Part shown: one piece after another, positions 1 to 6,612 of the stretch
Position numbering within the stretch: the first letter of the stretch is position 1
Layout: the number at the start of each line of letters is the position of its first letter
NCBI GenBank assembly: GCA_016763115.1
Contig: JAESUL010000170.1
Coordinates: 1-8,110, forward strand
DNA from: Phycisphaerales bacterium
GTDB lineage: Bacteria; Planctomycetota; Phycisphaerae; Phycisphaerales; UBA1924
Direction: 5' to 3'
Length of the DNA stretch: 8,110 bases
Notes under the pieces: model-generated
Databases searched by the model: none
What the model saw: only the letters and a program-made list of their open reading frames with translations
What the model was told of the DNA's origin: nothing
Program-made: the position numbers and the translations under genes

Positions 1-318
1 CAGCGTTCCGATGAGATCGCCGACAAACTCGCCGAGCTACGCACCAAGCGCGAATCACTTGTCAGTGATGTCCCCGCCGACGCGCTGCGTGTCTACGAAG
101 TCTTGCTCGAATCGCGCGGCGAAGAGGCGATGGCCCCACTGGAGATCATCGATCGTAAACGCCACGAGTATGTGTGCGGCTCGTCGATGATGAGCGTCCC
201 CGTCGAGATCGCCGCTTCGCTCATCCAGGGCAAGCTGACCATCTCGCCCAATGATGGGTGCATCCTCTACCTGACCGAAGCTGTCGAAGAAGAACTCACC
301 GGCGCGTTCAAAAAATAA
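1..318 (+). CDS. C-terminal part of a zinc-ribbon coiled-coil protein (DUF164/CT398-like), metal site degenerate
   Basis: The gene is open from the first base and ends at TAA 316-318, so only the last 105 residues are visible. Charged residues 1-25 look like the end of the long coiled coil typical of this family. They are followed by a segment in the style of ADALRVYEVLLESRG and then the C-terminal ribbon. Family members normally carry two CxxC knuckles (CGGCHM and CPxCGRILY in general form). Here the first reads CGSSMM (C59 kept, second Cys is Ser62) and the second reads SPNDGCILY (Ser82 and Asp85 at the Cys positions; C87 is displaced by two residues). Only one canonical ligand remains, so zinc binding is doubtful. 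The family is linked by domain similarity to nucleic-acid or secretion-related functions, but no role can be assigned here. It converges on ruvB with 45 bases between the stop codons. The family call rests on the coiled-coil plus ribbon pattern and the ILY ending; moderately sure. Confidence 0.7.
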   Translation, partial: QRSDEIADKLAELRTKRESLVSDVPADALRVYEVLLESRGEEAMAPLEIIDRKRHEYVCGSSMMSVPVEIAASLIQGKLTISPNDGCILYLTEAVEEELTGAFKK

Positions 319-363
319 GACATCGCCGTGGTGGTTTCAACATACATATTTAGAGAATAAGGC

Positions 364-1443
364 TTAGAAAACAGGCTCGTTTGTTGCCGTGTCGAGCTTG
401 GAATCGGGCAGTTTGTCAAACCCGAGGTGGTCGCACGCGCGTTGGGTGAGCATCCGCCCACGCCGGGTCCGGGCGAGGAACCCGATCTGCAAGAGGTAGG
501 GCTCGACCACATCTTCGAGCGTGCCGGTGTCCTCGTTCATCGAGGCCGCGACGGCTTCGAGCCCGACGGGCCCGCCGTGGTAGATCGTTCGGATCGCGGT
601 GAGGTAGGCACGATCGAGGTCGTCGAGCCCGAGCGAATCGACGCCCTCGAGGGTGAGTGCATCGTCTACAACGGAATCGGAGAGTTGCCCATCGGCGCGG
701 ACATCGGCGTAGTCGCGGACACGACGGAGCAACCGGTTGGCGATCCGCGGCGTGCCGCGTGAACGCGAGGCGATGCGTGAGAAGGAAACCTTGTCCTCTT
801 CTTGGGCGCCCATATTGAGCAGGTTGGCCGAGCGGTGCAAAATATGCACAAGCTCGTGCTCGGCGTAGTACTTGAGATGATGCGTGATCCCGAACCGTGA
901 ACGCAAGGGCGAGCTGAGCAACCCCGCGCGGGTGGTCGCGCCGATAAGCGTAAATGGGGCACAGTTGATCTGCACGGTCCGTGCGTTGAGCCCGGTATCG
1001 AGGCAGACATCAATGCGGAAGTCTTCCATCGCGGGGTAGATGAACTCTTCGACCGCGACGGGCAGCCGATGGATCTCGTCGATGAACAACACATCGCCGG
1101 GTTCGAGCCGGGTGAGCACCGCGACCAGATCGGTGCCGCGCGCCAATGCGGGGCCCGAGGTGGTGTGGACCTTGGTGCCCAGTTCGGTGCTGATGACATG
1201 GGCGAGTGTGGTTTTGCCGAGCCCGGGCGGGCCGTGGAGGAGCACATGCTCGAGCTGCTCGACGAGCTGCCCGTCGCCCGCAGCTTTCTGGCGACATTTG
1301 ACGGCCTCAATGGCGATCAATAAACGCTCGATCAGATCGGGCTGCCCAACATACTCATCAAGGGTCTTTGGACGCAATGCCCAGTTGGCGTGCTCCTCAA
1401 CGGGGCTGGTTTCGGTGGGCGAGATGAGTCGTTCGGTGGCCAT
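364..1443 (-). CDS. ruvB: RuvB, Holliday junction branch-migration ATPase
   Basis: RuvB is the hexameric AAA+ motor that, with RuvA, drives branch migration of Holliday junctions in recombinational repair in the cytoplasm. The 359-residue protein shows every hallmark: RPKTLDEYVGQ near residue 24, Walker A GPPGLGKT at 71-78, Walker B DVLFIDEIHRL from 117, sensor 1 GATTRAG from 168, the arginine finger in PLRSRFG (179-185), and sensor 2 GTPRIANRLLRRVRDYA from 230. The C-terminal winged helix contains GGPVGLEAVAA and EDVVEPYLLQIGFL, then RTRRGRM. Length is slightly above the usual 330-350. Part of the excess is about nine extra residues between the N-terminal helix and Walker A (around 51-62), and there is a short polar C-terminal tail. 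The start ATG at 1443 has no clear Shine-Dalgarno sequence (upstream bases read CTCAGTACCC). ruvA and ruvC are not adjacent in this window. A terminator separates it from the upstream peptidase gene, so it probably has its own promoter within 1444-1535. Confidence 0.97.
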   Translation of the reverse strand: MATERLISPTETSPVEEHANWALRPKTLDEYVGQPDLIERLLIAIEAVKCRQKAAGDGQLVEQLEHVLLHGPPGLGKTTLAHVISTELGTKVHTTSGPALARGTDLVAVLTRLEPGDVLFIDEIHRLPVAVEEFIYPAMEDFRIDVCLDTGLNARTVQINCAPFTLIGATTRAGLLSSPLRSRFGITHHLKYYAEHELVHILHRSANLLNMGAQEEDKVSFSRIASRSRGTPRIANRLLRRVRDYADVRADGQLSDSVVDDALTLEGVDSLGLDDLDRAYLTAIRTIYHGGPVGLEAVAASMNEDTGTLEDVVEPYLLQIGFLARTRRGRMLTQRACDHLGFDKLPDSKLDTATNEPVF

Positions 1444-1535
1444 GGGTACTGAGTGTATCGGGTGTTGTCCGGGTATGGCGTGATTCAGCGGGGAAACACC
1501 GTGAAATCATCGGCTCAACGCATGAAAAGCGTATG

Positions 1536-1566
1536 AAAAAAGGGGTGACCGTATTGGTCACCCCTT
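1536..1566 (-). terminator. Intrinsic terminator after the M28 peptidase gene
   Basis: Read on the minus strand, AAGGGGTGACC-type arms pair perfectly: 1540-1550 with 1556-1566, 11 bp around the five-base loop 1551-1555. A run of T (complement of the A run 1536-1541) follows directly. The structure begins about 25 bases after the peptidase stop codon. The T-tract lies only on the minus-strand side, so it should end the leftward peptidase transcript and insulate ruvB. Confidence 0.9.
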
Positions 1567-1590
1567 CGGTGCGATTGGATTGCAAATGAA

Positions 1591-3585
1591 TCAGTTCTCT
1601 GATTCATCTTTGTCGGATGCTGCCGATCGTGGGAGCATCTCGGGGGCGTTGGCGAGGTTGTAGGCCAAGATCGCGGCGTTGGTCGCCGACTGGATCAGGT
1701 ACTCCTCGATGGCGAACTCATAGGTGTCGTTCTGGGTGTGCCAGGTGTGCTGGTAGTCCGCGCGACCGACCTCATCCCAGAAGAAACCGGGCATACCTTT
1801 TTTGTTGAATGATGCGTGGTCCGATCCGCTGTGGGTGTTGATTTTGTCACCGGTGGGGCGGATGTTGACATTGAGGAACTCGCCGTCGATCTCGGAATAG
1901 AACTGCCCGTTGGTCGGGGCGGTTGCTGCTGCGAGGTAATCAACCATGAAGTCGGCAGCGGGGATCCCGCCCTGATAGTTGGTGCCCCCGTCATCAACAA
2001 AGGTGGCCGAGATATTCGCCTGCTGGTCTTTGCTCAGTGATTCAACATACCCCTTGGAACCAAGGATCCCCTGCTCTTCGCCGCTCCACAGGGCGAAGCG
2101 GATGGTGCGCATGGGCTTGATGCCCGACGCCATCAGGATGCGGGCAGCTTCGATGGTGACAGCCGATCCGGTCGCGTTGTCGGTGGTGCCGAGCGAGCCC
2201 GGGCCGTCCCATGAATCGATGTGCCCAGAGATGATAACGACCTCTTCGGGTTTCTCGGTGCCTCGGATCTCGGCGATGACATTGTAAACGGGGATCGGGC
2301 CCGCGGTCAGTGTGTGAGGAAGGTTGAACTCGACAAGGATATCGATGCCCTCGGCGGCACGGGTCGAGAGAAAATCGTAATCGCTCTGACGGATGTTGAT
2401 CTCGATGTCCTTGGGGTAGTCGGCGATGCGCCGCGAACGCCATTTGTTGGCCGAGGTGGTCCAGACCCGCTCGTCCATGGAACTCGAGAGGAACCCGTTG
2501 GGGTTTTCTGCGATGACCGCAGCGAGGACGCTCTCTGGGGTGTCGCTTTCAGAGTTGTCGGTGCTGGGTGCGGCGCCCTTGGCAAAGGCGAGCTTGAACT
2601 CGTTGCCGGAGGATGACTTGGAAACCCCGGTTGCTTCTTCGCCATCAAAGTTCAGCGTGATCATCGACGATCCCATCGAGTGCTTCCACTTGAAGTTGAT
2701 GGTGTCGCCCTCGCGGGTGAACTCTGAAATCGGACCTTCGGAAAACCCCGCGATCGACAAATCCCCGGTAACCGGCGAGGCGGACTCGTCGAAAGTCAGC
2801 ACCGCAGCGACGGGGGTGCCGCGGTAGTCGAAGGTGCCGTTCCAGGCGTTGGCATCCACGGGGGTTTGGGTGCTTTGTGCAACAGGCTGAGCGGTTCGCT
2901 CAAGACCCTCGCGGATCTCGTGGCGTGCATCATTGCGCTGGCGCATCTGGAACCCGACCGAGCGGAGCCCGCTGCCCTTGCCCGAATAGTTTGGTTTGAG
3001 CAGCACCCAACTGTTGGCGTATTGCCCCCTGTGGGCTTCGTACTCTTCCATGGTCGTGGGGAGGTGGAGGACGCCGCCGGAAGTTGGTCCGTTGGTGCCT
3101 CGGGTCCATGCGAGGGTGGAGAACTCCATTTCGCGGATTTCTTTGTTGTCTTTGTCGGGGTCGTTGTTGTCGAGGAAGACCTTGCCGGTGGAGTCTCCAC
3201 GATCGAACCGGGTTTCGATGACGCCCCATTGATGGAGCCGAGCGTTTTCCAGTCCCATCGATTCGAACTGATCGCGTACCCAATGCTGTGCGTTTTTGAG
3301 GTTGGTTGATCCGGTGAGGCGTGGGCCGTGGGTTTGGGTGAGGACCGCGAGGGTTTCCATCACATGCGAGTTGTCCTTGCCCTCAGCGATAATCTTGCGG
3401 ATGGATGAACGCTTGCCCATCTTGATATCGGGGACATCGACCTCTTGCCCATCAATCACGGCGAACGGGGTGGGGTCTTTGTTCACTTTGAGTTGCAGGC
3501 TAACCTCGCCATGAGAGGTGCACCCCGCGAGGGTGAGGCAGGTGCCGGCGAGGGTCAATAGGGTCAAGCGAGAATACAAGCGCAT
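1591..3585 (-). CDS. Secreted lipoprotein zinc peptidase, family M28 (carboxypeptidase Q-like), with an inserted beta-rich module
   Basis: This is a predicted zinc exopeptidase of 664 residues, exported and lipid-anchored. The start at 3585 is chosen because AGGAG lies eight bases upstream and the protein then begins with a lipoprotein signal: MRLYSRLTLL, a hydrophobic stretch, and lipobox LAGC with Cys22. The open frame continues 22 codons further upstream, which would bury the signal. The catalytic domain shows the M28 pattern: GHIDSWD (His455), TTDNATG (bridging Asp469), SGEEQG (base and ligand Glu503/Glu504), VDDGG (Asp531 or 532), SDHASF, and HTWHTQNDTYE (His616). HIDSWD is typical of the plasma glutamate carboxypeptidase/CPQ branch. 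Before it, a protease-associated-like region (about 165-425) is interrupted at roughly 245-338 by a WNGTFDYRG...LTFDE...GDTINFKW segment that looks like a small beta barrel. A role in peptide scavenging outside the cytoplasm is inferred. The gene has its own terminator downstream and a 130-base gap upstream. Confidence 0.9.
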   Translation of the reverse strand: MRLYSRLTLLTLAGTCLTLAGCTSHGEVSLQLKVNKDPTPFAVIDGQEVDVPDIKMGKRSSIRKIIAEGKDNSHVMETLAVLTQTHGPRLTGSTNLKNAQHWVRDQFESMGLENARLHQWGVIETRFDRGDSTGKVFLDNNDPDKDNKEIREMEFSTLAWTRGTNGPTSGGVLHLPTTMEEYEAHRGQYANSWVLLKPNYSGKGSGLRSVGFQMRQRNDARHEIREGLERTAQPVAQSTQTPVDANAWNGTFDYRGTPVAAVLTFDESASPVTGDLSIAGFSEGPISEFTREGDTINFKWKHSMGSSMITLNFDGEEATGVSKSSSGNEFKLAFAKGAAPSTDNSESDTPESVLAAVIAENPNGFLSSSMDERVWTTSANKWRSRRIADYPKDIEINIRQSDYDFLSTRAAEGIDILVEFNLPHTLTAGPIPVYNVIAEIRGTEKPEEVVIISGHIDSWDGPGSLGTTDNATGSAVTIEAARILMASGIKPMRTIRFALWSGEEQGILGSKGYVESLSKDQQANISATFVDDGGTNYQGGIPAADFMVDYLAAATAPTNGQFYSEIDGEFLNVNIRPTGDKINTHSGSDHASFNKKGMPGFFWDEVGRADYQHTWHTQNDTYEFAIEEYLIQSATNAAILAYNLANAPEMLPRSAASDKDESEN

Positions 3586-3715
3586 ATTGGGATCTCCTGA
3601 AATGATGAAACGAGCAGCAATGCCCGGTCTGAAATCTACCGCATAAATCAATCGGCGTTGCGATTGAGTTGCAAGAAGATCACTCTAGGAGCCAACATCG
3701 CAGAGGTGTACCGCG
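3586..3715 (-). other. Intergenic gap upstream of the M28 peptidase, small inverted repeat
   Basis: The 130 bases between the unknown secreted protein and the peptidase hold no gene. A 7-base inverted repeat, TCAATCG (3648-3654) and CGATTGA (3661-3667), with a six-base spacer lies about 65-80 bases before the peptidase start. It has no T-tract on either strand, so it is not an intrinsic terminator; it could be an operator or chance. No convincing -35/-10 pair was found. Confidence 0.35.
3594..3598 (-). promoter_or_regulatory. Shine-Dalgarno of the M28 peptidase
   Basis: The minus strand reads AGGAG eight bases before the ATG at 3585. It decides the start, because a longer open frame runs upstream to 3651, and it places the lipoprotein signal exactly at the N-terminus. 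Confidence 0.85.
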
Positions 3716-5137
3716 CTATTCAAGCGGGAGCCCCTTCTTTTTCCAGAGTTTGAGCAGGCGATTGAGCTCGATGGGTTCCCAGATCCGCCCGTTGGCAAGC
3801 TCAACGCGAAGCAGTTTGTTCTCTTCGTTGAACAAGGACACCGTTGCCGGGGTGCTCTCGGTGGCTTTGGAGGTGACCCGCCAGAGCCCGGGCGACTCGG
3901 CGGGCTGGTCAACCGAATCCCAACGGATTGAAACCGCGTTGACGCCCGAGTTGTACGCGTACGAGGCGTACTGCCCGGGGAGATGCTTGGACGCAAGCAG
4001 GGCGGTCTGGAGGTAGGTCTGGACCTGAGAAATGTACCCCTCGCCTTCAATAAGCGGGCGGGTGACGACGGGGGGTTGGTCGTTCTGCTGGAGGTAGATG
4101 GTCATCGAGGTGTTGTGGCGGGCGCCGGTGATCGAAGAGTTGACCTTGCGTTGCTCGGCGGATACCGAGTTGCCCACCGCGGGGAGTTCTTCGATTAGCG
4201 ACATACGGATCGTCCACGCTTCGTCGGTTTGGTCATCGGAGACAAAGAACATCGCGCGGGTGTCTATCCGCAGGTTGGTCTCGATGGCCATCGCGTCGAG
4301 TTGGAAGAGGTAGCCGAGGGTGCGGTCGTCCTCGGACCAATCGGACTTGGCTTTGTCGGTCATTTCGCCCTTGTACCCGGCCCACGAACGGACTCTGCGG
4401 TACCCGTGCTCGGTGGCGTCCATCTCATCGCCCGTGGCGGCGGGGGTGTAGAGGCGTTCCCAGTGGTCCTTGTTCTTCCCAGTCAAGACCGAGCGGTAAT
4501 CCGCGATCGTGAGTGAATCCATGAAAGCAAGGGTTGTGCTGATCGCAGCGGACCTGCGGGTGTTTTCCGCATCGGGGTTGCCCAGATCCAGCGTGCCCAC
4601 GCTGGTCTCGAACATCGCTTTGGAGTTCTCAAAGTCTGCAGTATCTGTCCGGAGCTCGAAAACAAGGAAGGTGCGTGGTTTGTTCTGGAAGATGGTGTAC
4701 CCGGTGATCCGGTCCTCGCCGCCGTTGGCGTCGAGTTGGCGGATGTAGAAGCGTTCGCCGGCCCAGAACTTGATTTTGATCTGGGTTCTTGAGAGCAACT
4801 CGCCGATGACTCGCGTGCTCCGCCCGATGGTCAGGCGATCAATGATGTTGTCGGCGACCATCGCGGAGGTCAGGTCCGGGTTGGTTGTTTTCTGCCCTTT
4901 GATGGTCATCAGCCCGGTATCACCGGGAAAAATGATGGCGGTAGAGGATTCGGAGCCGTAGGAGACCGTTTCGGCGGTCGCGCCCTCGGGGAGGTAGAGC
5001 GTGAGTCCGAGGGATTGGATGGTGGTGGTGTTGCGATCGAGTTTGACCACGACGGGTGGTGTGGCGGTCTGTGCGAGGAGTGAGGTCGAGGCGGTGAGAA
5101 GGATTAGTGCGATGATGAGGAGTGCTTTGAGGGGCAT
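3716..5137 (-). CDS. Predicted secreted protein of unknown function
   Basis: I do not recognise this 473-residue protein. The start at 5137 gives a clean Sec signal peptide: MPLKALLIIALILLTAS, then SLLAQ with probable cleavage between Ala22 and Gln23. GGAG lies six bases upstream. The frame stays open far upstream to 5932, but that part is opposite rpsJ and is not credible. After the signal the mature protein is mixed polar/hydrophobic with no second membrane segment and no lipobox. Residues 30-185 resemble a beta-rich domain with phrases such as LGLTLYLPEGA and PGDTGLMTIKGQ. Residues 195-345 are more helical, with many Asp/Arg. A third part (about 345-460) has regular beta-like strands (MTIYLQQND, NAVSIRWDSV, LLRVELANGRIWEPIEL). 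No enzyme motif or cysteine pair is visible. It is co-oriented with the peptidase (130-base gap), so co-function outside the cytoplasm is possible but unproven. Confidence 0.8.
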   Translation of the reverse strand: MPLKALLIIALILLTASTSLLAQTATPPVVVKLDRNTTTIQSLGLTLYLPEGATAETVSYGSESSTAIIFPGDTGLMTIKGQKTTNPDLTSAMVADNIIDRLTIGRSTRVIGELLSRTQIKIKFWAGERFYIRQLDANGGEDRITGYTIFQNKPRTFLVFELRTDTADFENSKAMFETSVGTLDLGNPDAENTRRSAAISTTLAFMDSLTIADYRSVLTGKNKDHWERLYTPAATGDEMDATEHGYRRVRSWAGYKGEMTDKAKSDWSEDDRTLGYLFQLDAMAIETNLRIDTRAMFFVSDDQTDEAWTIRMSLIEELPAVGNSVSAEQRKVNSSITGARHNTSMTIYLQQNDQPPVVTRPLIEGEGYISQVQTYLQTALLASKHLPGQYASYAYNSGVNAVSIRWDSVDQPAESPGLWRVTSKATESTPATVSLFNEENKLLRVELANGRIWEPIELNRLLKLWKKKGLPLE

Positions 5138-5458
5138 TGGGGGCTCCGGTTGGAATCGATTGGTATGTCTGTGTTCTCTTCGGCTCGATGGGGCGTAAGG
5201 ATCGAAACCCGCGGGCAGAAAATGAAAACGGATGATTCTGATAGAATTCGTTCTTCGGAGTGTACCAACGATTGACTCGGTGGGGCGTGGGTCTACCCTT
5301 AGGGCCCAACTGATTGTGTGGCGAGTGATCGCGATGCATCGGTGGGCGGACCAGCCGCCGATGTGGTTGATCTGAAACAGGTGAATGAGCGACGCGTTGG
5401 CCGAGTAGGCCGCGATATGAACGCCCGACTGGGCCTTTGATGATTGAGGGTACTCTGC
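5138..5458. other. Divergent intergenic region with the rpsJ leader
   Basis: The 321 bases between the leftward secreted-protein gene and rightward rpsJ contain no convincing gene. They hold a candidate rpsJ promoter near 5272-5299 and a leader of roughly 150 bases. Within the leader are a perfect 10-base palindrome CGATGCATCG (5332-5341), possible arms CATCGG (5337-5342) with CCGATG (5358-5363), and a hairpin CGC/GGCC with GGCC/GCG (5393-5414, three-base bulge, loop GAGTA). GAGGG at 5446-5450 is the rpsJ ribosome binding site. An 8-base palindrome CCCGCGGG lies at 5208-5215. The promoter of the leftward gene must also lie here, but I could not fix it. Confidence 0.5.
5272..5299 (+). promoter_or_regulatory. 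Candidate sigma70-type promoter of rpsJ
   Basis: TTGACT (5272-5277, five of six matches to the -35 consensus) is followed after 16 bases by TACCCT (5294-5299, which keeps TA at the start and the final T). It is the best match on the plus strand before rpsJ and would give a leader of about 150 bases. The -10 is weak, so this is tentative. Confidence 0.4.
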
Positions 5459-5770
5459 ATGAGCACTGGCAACAAGATTCGAATCCGGATGGAAGCATAT
5501 GACCATATCGCCCTTGATGCGTCGGCTCGCGAGATCGTCGAGCACGCCAAGCGCACCAACGCGAAGGTGAAGGGCCCGGTGCCCTTGCCGACACGCATCG
5601 AGCGGTACACCGTTCTGCGTGGTCCATTCGTGGATAAGAAATCTCGTGAACAGTTCGAGATCCGTACCCACAAACGGATTATTGATATTCTCGAACCCAA
5701 TGCACGCACGGTCGAGGCGCTCAATAGGCTCGTCGTTCCCGCCGGTGTATTTGTGAAGATTAAAGCGTAA
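5459..5770 (+). CDS. rpsJ: 30S ribosomal protein S10 (uS10)
   Basis: S10 is a component of the 30S head and also the NusE subunit of the antitermination complex. The 103-residue protein has the normal family length and motifs: KIRIRMEAYDH at the N-terminus, EIVEHAKRTNAKVKGPVPLPTR in the middle (26-46), then ERYTVLRGPFVDKKSREQFEIRTHKR and IDILEPNARTVEALNRL, ending in VFVKIKA. The ATG at 5459 was chosen over an in-frame start five codons upstream because it gives the standard N-terminus and GAGGG lies eight bases before it. It is the first gene of the S10 cluster here. No fus/tuf/rpsL/rpsG genes precede it; the upstream neighbour is divergent. A strong terminator sits six bases after its stop, so it may be transcribed mainly as a single gene. 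Confidence 0.98.
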   Translation: MSTGNKIRIRMEAYDHIALDASAREIVEHAKRTNAKVKGPVPLPTRIERYTVLRGPFVDKKSREQFEIRTHKRIIDILEPNARTVEALNRLVVPAGVFVKIKA

Positions 5771-5776
5771 TAGATT

Positions 5777-5813
5777 CAGGATCGTCCGAGAGGATGATCC
5801 TGGTTTTCTTTTT
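5777..5813 (+). terminator. Strong intrinsic terminator directly after rpsJ
   Basis: Arms 5777-5787 (CAGGATCGTCC) and 5792-5802 (GGATGATCCTG) form an 11-bp stem with one G-T wobble around a GAGA (GNRA-type) tetraloop at 5788-5791. A tract with nine T in ten bases follows at 5804-5813. It starts six bases after the rpsJ stop codon. The T-tract is on the plus strand only, so it acts on the ribosomal transcript. It may be a full terminator or an attenuator that sets the S10 to L3 ratio. Confidence 0.9.
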
Positions 5814-5925
5814 GTATTTGTGTGTTTGGGCCTGTTTTTGCAGGGCAAACGAATAAAACTTCCTCTGTTGGCGGGTGCCGACATGAAGCCGAGCCCGTCG
5901 GGATACGGGGATGAAGGAATCGACG

Positions 5926-6612
5926 ATGACACTTCCCAGCAAAGGCGCCCACATGATCGGGCACAAGATCGGCATGACCCGCGTCTACGACGACAAGGGC
6001 GTTTCGTTCCCTGTGACGATTATCAAGCTTGAGCCAAATACCGTGACCCAGGTGCGTACACCCGAGGTTGATGGGTATTCCGGCGTACAGATCGGTGCGG
6101 GCGATATCAAGCCCCGCAACTCGACCATGCCGATGATCGGTCACGATGCCAAGGCCGGGGTTGCCCCGCGCCGGTACCACAGTGAGTTCCGTCTTGAAGA
6201 TGGGAAGCACAGCGAGTACGAGTTGGGACAGACCATCAAGGTCGATACCTTCAACGATGTGAAATATGTTGATGTGATCTCGATCAGCAAGGGCAAGGGG
6301 TTCATGGGCCCTATGCGTCGGTATGGCTTTAAGGGTCAACTCGCATCGCACGGCGTCGAGCGTAAGCATCGTTCGCCGGGTTCAATCGGCGGTCACGGCA
6401 ACAACGCCGGTAAGGCCGGTCGGATCAAGAAGGGCAAGCGGATGGGTGGTCACACGGGCAACACCCAAAACACCATGCGGTCTTTGGATGTTGTTCGGAT
6501 CATTGAAGATCAGGACATTATTCTTGTGAAGGGCCCGGTTGCTGGGCACGCCACTTGCCGCGTTGAGGTTCGTCCTGCGACACGATTAAATCGTTCGAAA
6601 CAGGGAAAATAA
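5926..6612 (+). CDS. rplC: 50S ribosomal protein L3 (uL3)
   Basis: L3 is an early-assembly 23S rRNA binding protein near the peptidyl transferase centre. The protein (228 residues from this start) shows IGHKIGMTRVYDDKG near the N-terminus (11-25), SKGKGFMGPMRRYGFKGQ (121-138), the long central loop SHGVERKHRSPGSIGGHGN (141-159), KRMGGHTGN (171-179) and SLDVVRII. Three in-frame ATGs compete: 5911, 5926 and 5953. AAGGA seven bases before 5926 favours that one; 5953 has AAAGG at a similar distance and would start at MIGHKIGMTRV, closest to typical L3, so the N-terminus is uncertain by up to about 14 residues. After GSIG, where E. coli L3 has the methylated glutamine, this protein has glycine. 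It is separated from rpsJ by a terminator and from rplD by 265 bases. Confidence 0.96.
   Translation: MTLPSKGAHMIGHKIGMTRVYDDKGVSFPVTIIKLEPNTVTQVRTPEVDGYSGVQIGAGDIKPRNSTMPMIGHDAKAGVAPRRYHSEFRLEDGKHSEYELGQTIKVDTFNDVKYVDVISISKGKGFMGPMRRYGFKGQLASHGVERKHRSPGSIGGHGNNAGKAGRIKKGKRMGGHTGNTQNTMRSLDVVRIIEDQDIILVKGPVAGHATCRVEVRPATRLNRSKQGK

Noticed and set aside
290..345. Imperfect stem between the zinc-ribbon gene and ruvB as a bidirectional terminator
   Set aside because: The arms (CACCGGCG with CGCC-GT-GGTG) are interrupted, enclose a long loop and lack a T-tract on either strand.
427..3309. Numerous open frames antisense to ruvB and the M28 peptidase
   Set aside because: They are low-complexity, Arg/Pro/Ser-rich or Gly/Val/Asp-rich translations without motifs, lying opposite strongly supported genes, as expected from biased codon use in GC-rich DNA.
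3586..3651. 22-codon upstream extension of the M28 peptidase frame
   Set aside because: The internal ATG at 3585 has AGGAG at correct spacing and begins a lipoprotein signal with LAGC.
5824..5850. Inverted repeat TTTGGGCCTG with CAGGGCAAA before rplC as a second terminator or operator
   Set aside because: Only four contiguous base pairs form before a mismatch, and no T-tract follows. No convincing -35/-10 pair for rplC was found here either.
5138..5932. Long minus-strand open frame extending the unknown secreted protein by 265 codons across the rpsJ region
   Set aside because: It lies opposite rpsJ and its terminator, and starting at 5137 gives a proper signal peptide and ribosome site. The extension would bury the signal peptide, so it is a frame shadow in GC-rich sequence.
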